Source of the DNA: Marinobacter sp. S6332 | GTDB lineage: Bacteria > Pseudomonadota > Gammaproteobacteria > Pseudomonadales > Oleiphilaceae | Reading direction: 5' to 3' | DNA: 64,000 nt | NCBI RefSeq assembly: GCF_023016045.1 | Contig: NZ_JALKAP010000012.1 | Coordinates: forward strand, 62,001 to 126,000 | Part shown: positions 1-7,096 of the stretch, one piece after another | Position numbering within the stretch: the stretch's first letter is position 1 | How the letters are laid out: each line of letters starts with the position of its first letter | Program-made: the position numbers and the translations under genes | The notes under the pieces: generated by a model | Database searches by the model: none | The model's input: the letters and a program-made list of their open reading frames with translations, nothing else | Told to the model about the DNA's origin: nothing

Positions 1-63
1 AGCTTTGATCGAAGGCTAGTAGCGCTTTCTGCTTCTCGCCTTAAATCAGCAAAGAAGTAGAAA

Positions 64-139
64 TGGCGTCCCCTAGGGGGTTCGAACCCCTGTTGCCGCC
101 GTGAAAGGGCGGAGTCCTAGGCCACTAGACGAAGGGGAC
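64..139 (-). tRNA. tRNA-Glu (anticodon TTC)
   Basis: Read on the minus strand, this folds as a complete cloverleaf. A 7-bp acceptor stem pairs 133–139 with 68–74, the anticodon loop reads CTTTCAC with anticodon TTC, the T-loop contains GGTTCGAAC, and the 3' CCA is encoded at 64–66. Sequence and anticodon match bacterial tRNA-Glu. It is transcribed away from the epimerase gene and has its own promoter at 178–206. Confidence 0.96.
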
Positions 140-177
140 GCAACGCTTCAAAACCTTGCCTCGTCGAGGTGGCGCGT

Positions 178-206
178 ATATTAAGTAAGCCTTCCTCAAC
201 TGTCAA
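178..206 (-). promoter_or_regulatory. sigma-70-type promoter of tRNA-Glu
   Basis: On the minus strand a perfect -35 TTGACA (201–206) is separated by 17 bp from a -10 TAATAT (178–183). The predicted transcription start lies about 30 bp before the tRNA 5' end, as expected for a short tRNA leader. The -10 is only 4 of 6, so this is a candidate. Confidence 0.6.
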
Positions 207-232
207 CGCTTTTTCCAAAAAAACGTAAATAC

Positions 233-1135
233 TTATTTTGTCGCGTCTTCAAGTGCTTCTCGAAGTGTGGGGTAGCTGAACTTGAATCCCGAGTCGAGCA
301 GGCGCGCGGGGATGGCTCGCTGCCCTGTTAGTAAAAGGCGGGACATCTCCCCCAGCGCTATTTTAAGAAATGGTGCTGGGGCCGGGAATATCGCTGGTCG
401 TTTAAGAGTATTAGCGAGGCATTGCGTGAATTCACGATTGGTGGTCGGGTTCGGGCTAACCACATTATATGCGCCCGAAGCTTCTGGGGTTTCCAGCATC
501 CAAATAAGGGCGGCGACCACATCATCCCGGTGAACCCACGGCATGTATTGACTGCCCATGCCGAGACGGCCTCCAAGCCCAAGTTTGAAGGGCAAGATCA
601 TTCGCTGTAAAAAACCGCCGCCGTTGCCAGCTACGATTCCCGTTCTCGAAAGGCACACCCGCACTGTGGATGGTTGCAACTTGAGGGCAGCCTCTTCCCA
701 GTCTTTACAGAGTTTATGGGTGAACTCATCGTTGGGTGGGGTATCTTCAGTCACTCTTGCGTCACCTTGAGCTCCGTAAAAGCCAACTGCAGAGCCGGAA
801 ACCAAGACCCCCGGCAATTGCTCCCAAGTGTTGATAATATCCACAAGCGCTAAGGTTAAGCTAATACGGCTATCCCGCAGGGCTTGTTTTCGCCCGTCGG
901 TCCAGCGCTTGTCTGCGATACCTTCCCCAGCTAGATTGATAACGCCATCAAAGCCAGCATGGGCGCGAAGCGGTTCAAGGTTGCCTATAACCTCAACTGG
1001 ACCGCAAAGAGAACGAACTTTGTCAGCTGCTTGTCGGCTCAAAACAGTCAGTCGGTAGCCGCGGCTAATCAATTCGCTGCAAAGCACCCTGCCAATGAAG
1101 CCGGTGCCACCGGTAATGAGAACATGCTTGTCCAT
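233..1135 (-). CDS. TIGR01777-family NAD(P)-binding epimerase (YfcH-like)
   Basis: This 300-residue protein belongs to the extended short-chain dehydrogenase/epimerase family typified by E. coli YfcH. The N-terminus carries the Rossmann dinucleotide motif TGGTGFIG near residues 8–15, followed by a conserved GEGIADKRWT segment and the SGSAVGFYG region that holds the catalytic serine and tyrosine equivalents. Length is normal for the family (about 300). The physiological substrate is unknown; in eukaryotes the related SDR39U1 is equally undefined. The next gene upstream on the same strand is the small chelatase (stop 1147), only 11 bp away, so both are probably co-transcribed. Confidence 0.88.
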   Translation of the reverse strand: MDKHVLITGGTGFIGRVLCSELISRGYRLTVLSRQAADKVRSLCGPVEVIGNLEPLRAHAGFDGVINLAGEGIADKRWTDGRKQALRDSRISLTLALVDIINTWEQLPGVLVSGSAVGFYGAQGDARVTEDTPPNDEFTHKLCKDWEEAALKLQPSTVRVCLSRTGIVAGNGGGFLQRMILPFKLGLGGRLGMGSQYMPWVHRDDVVAALIWMLETPEASGAYNVVSPNPTTNREFTQCLANTLKRPAIFPAPAPFLKIALGEMSRLLLTGQRAIPARLLDSGFKFSYPTLREALEDATK

Positions 1136-1146
1136 CGCTTTCCCCT

Positions 1147-1524
1147 TTATTCGCCTGTGCTTTGATCAAGCTGCAGTGCTACGACATCTTTAATCGCCTG
1201 CCCTAAAAGAGGGTTTTCCCCAATGGGAGCAGAAAGCTTGATTCGTGCTCCCGTGGCCCTCTCAAGCCCTTCGATCATTGCAGGCACATCTTTGCGTAGG
1301 TGTCGCCCCGCAGCGAGGAAAAGGGGAACGATTGTGAACTCTCGGGCTCCAGCGGCAACCCCCTCGTGGATTACCGCGTCCAGTGAGGGTTCGGCCAACT
1401 CCATGTAGGCAATGCTCGAATTACTCACGGCTTTCAACGTGGGCTCGGCGAGAGCCTCGAAAGTATCGCACCAGCGTTTATCGCTGCTGCCATGCGCTAG
1501 CAAAATAATACGTCGGTTGCTCAT
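1147..1524 (-). CDS. CbiX-like sirohydrochlorin chelatase, short form
   Basis: This 125-residue protein is a single-domain CbiX/SirB-type chelatase that inserts a divalent metal (Co or Fe) into sirohydrochlorin. The family signature LLAHGSSD occurs near the N-terminus and the metal-binding VPLFLAAGRHLRKD near the middle supplies the second histidine. The start chosen is the ATG at 1522–1524 (MSNRRIILLAHG) because AGGAGA lies a few bases upstream and the longer reading frame adds 28 residues with no family similarity. Short CbiX proteins act as homodimers. Metal preference cannot be read from sequence. Confidence 0.82.
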   Translation of the reverse strand: MSNRRIILLAHGSSDKRWCDTFEALAEPTLKAVSNSSIAYMELAEPSLDAVIHEGVAAGAREFTIVPLFLAAGRHLRKDVPAMIEGLERATGARIKLSAPIGENPLLGQAIKDVVALQLDQSTGE

Positions 1525-1627
1525 CCAATCTCCTGACTCTATGGTTAAAAATGCGCCTGTCGTAATTTGTATTGTGGGTCGGTATTCTCTTCTTGACCTA
1601 TCATTCAAGATAACAGGGTGGTCTTTA

Positions 1628-2230
1628 ATGTTCGATTGGAAAGAGATTCTGGATTTCTGGTTTGGGGATTTAGATGAAAATGGGCTTCCCGACAGCTCCC
1701 GCCGTAATCGTTGGTTTCGGTCAACCCGGAAGTTTGATCAGGAGATACGCCGCCGGTTTCTTTCTATGGTTTTGTTTGCGTCTGAGCAAGGGCTTGAGCA
1801 CTGGCGCAAAGCTGCGGGCGGGCGGTTGGCCGAAATTATATTGCTCGACCAGTTTTCCAGAAATATATTTCGCGGTGGCGCGCTTGCATTCGAGCAGGAC
1901 AAGGCTGCGAACAAGCTCTGCAAGGAGGCTATGCGCAAAGGGCAGGATATGGCGCTGCCACCCATTCAGCGAGCATTTGTATATATGCCTTTGCAGCACT
2001 CCGAACGCTCTGGTGATCAGGCTCTTTCGGTAGAATGTTTTGAGCAGCTGGTTGCATCTACGTCTGGAGTGCTGCAAGACAACCTTAAAGGCTTTTTACG
2101 TTATGCGAGGGATCATCAGGAGGTCATCGAGCGCTTTGGCCGTTTCCCCCATAGAAATCAAGCTCTCGGGCGGGTGTCGAGCGAGGCTGAAAAGGAGTTT
2201 TTAGGTACGGCCCCGCGCTACGGCCAATAA
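1628..2230 (+). CDS. DUF924 family protein
   Basis: The 200-residue product matches the DUF924 (TPR-like alpha-helical) family. Diagnostic segments are EILDFWFGDLDENG at the N-terminus, LAEIILLDQFSRNIFRG in the middle and the conserved FVYMPLQHSE near residue 118. The function of the family is not established. The open frame extends upstream to 1412, but family members begin just before DFWFG, so ATG 1628 with a modest upstream AGGGTGG is chosen. It is transcribed away from the chelatase gene and ends before the tRNA-Gly promoter. Confidence 0.85.
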   Translation: MFDWKEILDFWFGDLDENGLPDSSRRNRWFRSTRKFDQEIRRRFLSMVLFASEQGLEHWRKAAGGRLAEIILLDQFSRNIFRGGALAFEQDKAANKLCKEAMRKGQDMALPPIQRAFVYMPLQHSERSGDQALSVECFEQLVASTSGVLQDNLKGFLRYARDHQEVIERFGRFPHRNQALGRVSSEAEKEFLGTAPRYGQ

Positions 2231-2246
2231 AAATTTCGAAAGAAGG

Positions 2247-2274
2247 TTGACGAAAGGGTCGGGATGAGTAGAAT
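2247..2274 (+). promoter_or_regulatory. sigma-70-type promoter of tRNA-Gly
   Basis: TTGACG (2247–2252) and TAGAAT (2269–2274) are separated by 16 bp. Each differs from consensus at one position. The predicted start is about 28 bp before the tRNA. Confidence 0.65.
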
Positions 2275-2308
2275 ACGTTTCCGTTGTCGGCACACGCTAA
2301 ACAACATT

Positions 2309-2384
<76 letters not shown>

Positions 2385-2390
2385 TATTTT

Positions 2391-2423
2391 AAAAACCCGG
2401 TCTCGCGAGAGGTCGGGTTTTTT
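2391..2423 (+). terminator. intrinsic terminator after tRNA-Gly
   Basis: AAAACCCG and CGGGTTTT arms flank a loop containing TCTCGCGAGA and run into a T-tract. It lies 6 bp after the tRNA and separates it from the MOSC gene. Confidence 0.8.
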
Positions 2424-2481
2424 GCTATTGGTTTATACCGGCCGCCACACTCATATCACAGCCCGATTCCGGAGGCGCGCC

Positions 2482-3276
2482 TTGAAAGTTCACTCGCTCC
2501 ATCTATACCCTGTTAAATCGCTTGCTGGCATTCAGGTTTCCCGCTTTGAAATGGATGACTTCGGCCCGAAAAATGATCGGCGCTGGATGATTATTGATGA
2601 GGATCGAAACTTCGTTACCCAGCGGTCTCTTCCTCAGCTCGCGCGCGTGATGACCGATCTATCGGAGAGCTTGGTTAGCATTTCGATACCGGGAGAGGGT
2701 GAGTTTACATTACAGCACACCAGTCAAGAGTTGCGGGTTCTGGTATGGCGGGACTGGATTTTAGCTTATAGCGGAGAAGCTGCAGCGAGTGAGGCGTTGA
2801 GTCGTTTTTGCGGCAAAGAATTACGCTTTGTTTACATGCCGGATTCTTCGTTCCGTCGCGTTGATGCCGGAAGGGTAAGCGAATATCGACGCGTCGGTTT
2901 TGCTGATGGGTTCCCATTTTTGATAACGAGCACGGCGTCGCTAGAAGAGCTCAACGGGCGCCTTGAAGAGCCGGTGGATATGCGCCGGTTCCGCCCCAAT
3001 ATTGTCGTTGAAGGAGCTGTTGCATGGCACGAAGACCGCTGGCAGAAGCTAACAGTGGGCGAGCAAAACTTCGACATAGTAAAGCCTTGTTCACGCTGCG
3101 TTCTTACGACGGTTAACCCGGATACCGGGAACAAAGACCCCGGCTTACAGCCTTTGAGAGCCCTCTCGGGCTACCGCAGAACACCTGACGGCGTAATTTT
3201 TGGCCAGAACGCAATTCACGAATTTCCCGGAATTATTCATGTAGGTGATTCCGTCACAGTTATTGAATCGGAGTAG
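2482..3276 (+). CDS. MOSC domain protein (YcbX-like, without ferredoxin domain)
   Basis: The 264-residue product has an N-terminal MOSC beta-barrel domain (VHSLHLYPVKSLAG, then DRRWMIID) and a C-terminal MOSC domain with the conserved molybdenum-cofactor-binding cysteine region KPCSRCVLTTVNP. MOSC proteins handle sulfur or N-hydroxylated compounds through Moco; E. coli YcbX carries an extra C-terminal 2Fe-2S ferredoxin domain that is absent here. The open frame begins inside the tRNA-Gly gene, which cannot be right. TTG at 2482 is chosen because GGAGG (2471–2475) lies 6 bp upstream and translation then begins directly at LKVHSLHLYPVKS. The gene ends 8 bp before uup. Confidence 0.85.
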   Translation: MKVHSLHLYPVKSLAGIQVSRFEMDDFGPKNDRRWMIIDEDRNFVTQRSLPQLARVMTDLSESLVSISIPGEGEFTLQHTSQELRVLVWRDWILAYSGEAAASEALSRFCGKELRFVYMPDSSFRRVDAGRVSEYRRVGFADGFPFLITSTASLEELNGRLEEPVDMRRFRPNIVVEGAVAWHEDRWQKLTVGEQNFDIVKPCSRCVLTTVNPDTGNKDPGLQPLRALSGYRRTPDGVIFGQNAIHEFPGIIHVGDSVTVIESE

Positions 3277-3284
3277 AAAACAAC

Positions 3285-5255
3285 GTGCCACTGTTAACGC
3301 TGGACTCAATATCTCTAGCCTTTGGAATGCACCCTTTGCTTGATCAGGCGTCTTTGACGATTGAGGCCGGAGAGCGTGTGTGTTTGTTGGGGCGAAACGG
3401 GGAGGGCAAGTCGACCCTGTTGAAGGTTGTCAGCGGCGAGGTTATTCCGGATGGCGGAAAGGTTCGCCTTGAAGATGGCGCTGTTCTGGCGGTTTTGCCC
3501 CAAAACCTCCCGTCTGACGACACGAGAACAGCATACGAAGTTGTAGCCGGTGCTTTTCCGGAAACAGGGCAGCTTTTGGCTGAGTTTCATACTCTCGCGC
3601 AGCAGGCGGATGAGGCCAGTCTCGACCGCATGATGAAGGTTCAGGAGCGTATTGAGGCCTTGGATGGTTGGCGGCTTGATCAGAAGGTTACCGCTGTTTT
3701 GGCGCAATACGGAATAGATCCGGATCAGCGGCTCAACACCCTCTCGGGAGGCTGGCAGCGCCGGGCGCTGTTGGCGAGAGCGCTCGTGAGTGAGCCAGAC
3801 ATTCTATTGCTTGATGAACCTACCAACCACCTTGATGTTCCCGCTATCGCGTGGCTTGAAGAGGCGCTCGGAGCATTCCGAGGTGCCATGTTATTTGTGA
3901 GCCATGACAGGGCCTTTATAAGGCGTATGGCCACCCGGGTTGTGGAGCTAGATCGAGGTAAGCTGATCAGTTTTGCAGCCTCTTACGACCGATATCTGGA
4001 GCTCAAGGAAAAGGCCCTTGAGGAAGAAGAGCGCGAGAACGCCCTGTTCGACAAACGCTTAAAGCAAGAGGAGGCGTGGATCCGCCAAGGCATTAAAGCG
4101 CGTCGCACCCGTAATATGGGAAGGGTGAGAGCACTAAAGGCAATGCGTGAAGAGCACCGGCAGCGGAGGGTTCGTGGCGGTACTGCAAGCTTCGCAGTGG
4201 AAGATGCGGCGCGCTCGGGCAAGCTAGTGGTAGAAGCGGTTGACGCTGGTTTTGCGTACTCTGGTGGGGCGCCAATCATTTCTGATATGACCCTCACTGT
4301 TCTTAGGGGGGATAAAATTGGCCTCGTAGGGGAAAACGGAACAGGCAAAACAACCTTGGTGCGATTGCTTTTGGGGGATCTTGAGCCAACAGCGGGCTCT
4401 ATTCGCCTCGGCACCAACCTGCAGGTTGCTTACTTCGATCAGCTTCGTGGTGAATTGGATCTGAGTCGCAACGCTCTTGATAACCTGTCTGAAGGGCGTG
4501 AGTTCATTGACATAAACGGTCAGAGCAAGCACGTGCTTGGGTACTTGCAAGAGTTCCTGTTTACACCTGAGCGCGCGAGATCACCCGTGCGCGTGTTTTC
4601 CGGCGGTGAGCGCGCAAGGCTGTTGTTAGCTAAGTTGTTTAGTAAGCCTGCGAACATTCTTGTGCTCGATGAGCCAACCAACGATTTAGATGTGGAAACA
4701 CTGGAATTGCTTGAGGAACAGCTTGCCGAGTTTGCCGGTACGGTAATCGTTATTAGTCACGACCGTGAGTTTTTGGATAACGTTGTTACAGAAACCGTCT
4801 TTTTGGATGGCTCCGGCAAGGTTCAAGAATACGTAGGCGGTTATAGCGACTGGCGCCGGCAAGGCGGGCGCTTTCCGGCGGAGGTGGCTGGGGCACGTCC
4901 AGACCGTCACGATAAGTCGGCGAAGTCTGGTAAGCAGAGCGATAAAATGAAGCAGTCAGACTCGCCAGGAGACAGCGGGCAGAGTGGAAGTGGTTCGAAT
5001 GTAGGGAGTGCGAGTAAGTCCAAACCGGTAAAACTTAGCTATAAACTGAAGTTAGAGCTCGAACAGTTGCCGGGCCAGATAGAAACGTTGGAGCAAGAAG
5101 TGGCCAGTATTCAGGCACGCATCGCTTCGCCTGAGTTCTATTCGGGATCGCCGGAAGATGTTGCAGCAACGCTTGAAGCGCTGGAGAAAAAAGAAGCCAG
5201 CCTGGAGAAGGTGATAGAGCGGTGGATGGAGCTTGAAGAGCAATCCCTCGGCTAA
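3285..5255 (+). CDS. uup: ABC-F family ATPase Uup
   Basis: The 656-residue soluble protein has two ABC ATPase modules and no membrane segments. Module 1 has Walker A GRNGEGKST (about residue 37), signature LSGGWQRR and Walker B LLLDEPTNHLD. Module 2 has Walker A GENGTGKTT (about 346), signature FSGGERARLLLA and Walker B LVLDEPTNDLD. A charged linker (about 535–575) leads to a C-terminal coiled coil rich in Glu/Leu, the Uup-specific DNA- or ribosome-contacting region. ABC-F proteins act on ribosomes; Uup loss in E. coli raises precise excision of transposons. The start is GTG 3285, 8 bp after the MOSC stop, so the two genes are probably one operon. Confidence 0.93.
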   Translation: MPLLTLDSISLAFGMHPLLDQASLTIEAGERVCLLGRNGEGKSTLLKVVSGEVIPDGGKVRLEDGAVLAVLPQNLPSDDTRTAYEVVAGAFPETGQLLAEFHTLAQQADEASLDRMMKVQERIEALDGWRLDQKVTAVLAQYGIDPDQRLNTLSGGWQRRALLARALVSEPDILLLDEPTNHLDVPAIAWLEEALGAFRGAMLFVSHDRAFIRRMATRVVELDRGKLISFAASYDRYLELKEKALEEEERENALFDKRLKQEEAWIRQGIKARRTRNMGRVRALKAMREEHRQRRVRGGTASFAVEDAARSGKLVVEAVDAGFAYSGGAPIISDMTLTVLRGDKIGLVGENGTGKTTLVRLLLGDLEPTAGSIRLGTNLQVAYFDQLRGELDLSRNALDNLSEGREFIDINGQSKHVLGYLQEFLFTPERARSPVRVFSGGERARLLLAKLFSKPANILVLDEPTNDLDVETLELLEEQLAEFAGTVIVISHDREFLDNVVTETVFLDGSGKVQEYVGGYSDWRRQGGRFPAEVAGARPDRHDKSAKSGKQSDKMKQSDSPGDSGQSGSGSNVGSASKSKPVKLSYKLKLELEQLPGQIETLEQEVASIQARIASPEFYSGSPEDVAATLEALEKKEASLEKVIERWMELEEQSLG

Positions 5256-5271
5256 CAAGGATTGAAGGACA

Positions 5272-5309
5272 GAAAAAACAAACCCGGCGGTGTAAGCGTA
5301 CACCCCGGG
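5272..5309 (-). terminator. intrinsic terminator of uspA
   Basis: On the minus strand a hairpin with arms CCCGGGGTGT and ACACCGCCGGG (one bulged base) is followed by a T-rich tract. It lies 33 bp after the uspA stop and between convergent uup and uspA, so it may also slow uup transcripts. Confidence 0.7.
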
Positions 5310-5342
5310 CCTGTTAATAAAACTCTGTGGTTGTGCAAAGCG

Positions 5343-5774
5343 TTAGCGGATTCTAATCGCCAAAACGTCGCACTCTGTTCCATGCAGAACGCCATTGGCG
5401 GTGGAGCCAAGTAGCAGTTGAAAACCCTTCCGGCCGTGGCTTCCCACAATCACTAGATCAGCTTCTTGCTCTTTCACCAAGCGGTGAATTTCAGATTCCG
5501 GACGGCCCACCGCCACAATTTGGTTAACTTTATCTACGCCGTATTGGTCTCCATAGGCACCAAGTTGTTCCCGGGCGGCTTTGTCAAGTTGATCCTGAAG
5601 CTCGGTGAGATCCATAGGGATATCACCACCGTAGGCATAGCCTACAGGCTCAACAACATGAACCAGAATCAGAGTAGCGTTGTGGGCTTCGCTCATGGCT
5701 TTCGCCTTTAGCAGAACTTGAGGCGCTTCCTCAGTAAGATCGATGGCAACAAGCATTTTGTTGTAGGCGGACAT
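5343..5774 (-). CDS. universal stress protein, UspA family
   Basis: This 143-residue single-domain Usp begins with the typical MLVAIDLTEEA beta-strand and ends with GSHGRKGFQLLLGSTANGV, which satisfies the ATP-binding G-x2-G-x9-G-(S/T) motif. It therefore probably binds ATP, like MJ0577-type Usps rather than the non-binding E. coli UspA type. Its position between uup and the beta-oxidation genes matches the order known in Pseudomonas. The role is a general stress response; no specific partner can be named. Convergent to uup. Confidence 0.9.
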   Translation of the reverse strand: MSAYNKMLVAIDLTEEAPQVLLKAKAMSEAHNATLILVHVVEPVGYAYGGDIPMDLTELQDQLDKAAREQLGAYGDQYGVDKVNQIVAVGRPESEIHRLVKEQEADLVIVGSHGRKGFQLLLGSTANGVLHGTECDVLAIRIR

Positions 5775-5849
5775 CCCTAACTCCTTATGTATCGGCTTTG
5801 CTACAGCATAATACGCGAGCTGGCTTGTGGAAAGGGCTCGCGCAAGAAC

Positions 5850-6668
5850 TCATGCATCTTGCTGGAGTATAGAGATAGCAGCGGTCAGGCTTTCCAGAAT
5901 GCGCTTGGAGTATCTGTCGATTACAAAGCCCACGTTGTTTTCATTGTAGTTAATGTAGGAGTTGCGGATGAACTGCCATTTTGCGTTGGCGTCATCTAAA
6001 ACTGTTTTCAATTCGCCTTTGTCTTGAGCAGAGCCCATCGCCGCCAATAACTGATCGAACTCCTTGGCTTGTTCGTCTAGAGAGACTTCGGTAGCTGTGC
6101 CCTGAAATATTTGAGCAACGGAGGAGTTGGTCCGTACTGAATATTTGGCCATCATTTGGGCAATTTTCACCGCGCCCATCCTAGCAGCTTCAACACGGGT
6201 ACTGGTCTCTGTTTGGGATTTCTCTTGTGCGATTTGGTACAGCTCAGTGGCCATATCGTTCATTACCAGTGCTTGATTGGCCATGTCTGATACCAGGCGC
6301 AAATCCGGGTAGCCGGTATTACGTACATCATTGATGTTGTTGCGCATTAGGCCTTTGAATTTATCAAACTCGCTGTTTAGCTCTTTAAGCTGCTCTTTCG
6401 ATAGTACGCCACTGGTGGTTGTAGCGAGGAGATTCATGGAGTCGTTAGCGGAGTTGATACCTGCTACGATCTCGTTCAAGGTATCAGTGCTTCCTTCGCC
6501 GATAAACCTGTAGTACGCATCCAAAGCAATATAGTTGCTCACACGAAAAGTGTGAAGCTGTGATAAGAAGCTATTTGCCTCCTGAGCCTTGATGTTCATG
6601 GAGGAGAGCAAAAGCAGGAACATGGTCGCAACCAGAGAGGAGCGCACACGCAGACGGACGATTTTCAT
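5850..6668 (-). CDS. exported all-helical protein, function unknown
   Basis: The 272-residue product has an N-terminal signal peptide (basic MKIVRLRVR, hydrophobic core ATMFLLLLSSM, probable cleavage after NIKA at residue 28). The remainder is predicted helical with heptad-like Leu/Met spacing and no cysteines. A segment around residues 155–175 (AARMGAVKIAQMMAKYSV) recalls the helical sensory domain at the N-terminus of PilJ-type chemotaxis transducers, but this is resemblance only and no membrane or signalling domain follows. It sits between uspA and fadBA, divergent from fadB, a position that a hypothetical gene also holds in pseudomonads. Function not recognised. Confidence 0.7.
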   Translation of the reverse strand: MKIVRLRVRSSLVATMFLLLLSSMNIKAQEANSFLSQLHTFRVSNYIALDAYYRFIGEGSTDTLNEIVAGINSANDSMNLLATTTSGVLSKEQLKELNSEFDKFKGLMRNNINDVRNTGYPDLRLVSDMANQALVMNDMATELYQIAQEKSQTETSTRVEAARMGAVKIAQMMAKYSVRTNSSVAQIFQGTATEVSLDEQAKEFDQLLAAMGSAQDKGELKTVLDDANAKWQFIRNSYINYNENNVGFVIDRYSKRILESLTAAISILQQDA

Positions 6669-6956
6669 CGGATTGATTCTCCGTAATGCATTTATTATTG
6701 TGTACCAAAGTCGTAGATCGAAGGTAAAGTAACTTTCCTAGCCAATCAAGCGGTTTTGGCGGTACGGGTTCCCGGAAATGTAAATATGTTTCAATTTTGC
6801 GGGGCAAAGTTCAGGTTTTCTCTCCGAATAATCGCGTAGCTAACTGAAATAAAAGATATCTGTGTTGTAACGTCTGAGAAAGTCTTGCATGTTCTGCCCG
6901 CGCAACAAAGAAACAAATTGACAAACGTGTTGTTTTTTCACATCGTGTGTCCTCGC

Positions 6957-6978
6957 GATTCAAACGACCGTATGAATC
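6957..6978. repeat. inverted repeat GATTCA–N10–TGAATC upstream of fadB
   Basis: Six-base perfect arms with a 10-base spacer form a dyad suited to a dimeric regulator. It lies about 120 bp before the fadB start and about 30 bp after the TTGACA hexamer. The binding protein is unknown. Confidence 0.4.
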
Positions 6979-7042
6979 TTAGGGTCGATTAATCGGGCAG
7001 TGACCGAAATCTCGCTGCACAAAACAGCTCTGACAGCTTAAT

Positions 7043-7055
7043 CAAACGAGTTTTC
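7043..7055 (+). promoter_or_regulatory. candidate PsrA-type operator before fadB
   Basis: CAAAC-GA-GTTTTC resembles the PsrA box described in pseudomonads, (C/G)AAAC-N2–4-GTTT(G/C), with one mismatch in the right arm. It lies 41 bp before the fadB start, where bound repressor could block transcription. PsrA is a long-chain fatty-acid-responsive repressor of beta-oxidation genes. A looser copy, CAAAC-N5-GTTTT, lies at 6922–6936. This is motif matching only. Confidence 0.4.
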
Positions 7056-7096
7056 AGAGTTGGAGGCAGTTCCAAACACAGACTGGAGATCAGTTG

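Larger units (their letters stand above)
6669..7096. other. 428-bp divergent intergenic region before fadB
   Basis: This region separates the exported-protein gene (leftward) from fadB (rightward). It is A+T-rich in its middle and holds a TTGACA hexamer at 6918–6923 without a good -10 at standard spacing, a 22-bp inverted repeat at 6957–6978 and a PsrA-like site at 7043–7055. No open frame with coding character was seen. Confidence 0.6.

Noticed and set aside
1..63. Part of another tRNA or a terminator at the window start
   Set aside because: No stem pattern or T-tract could be confirmed in the 63 bases available.
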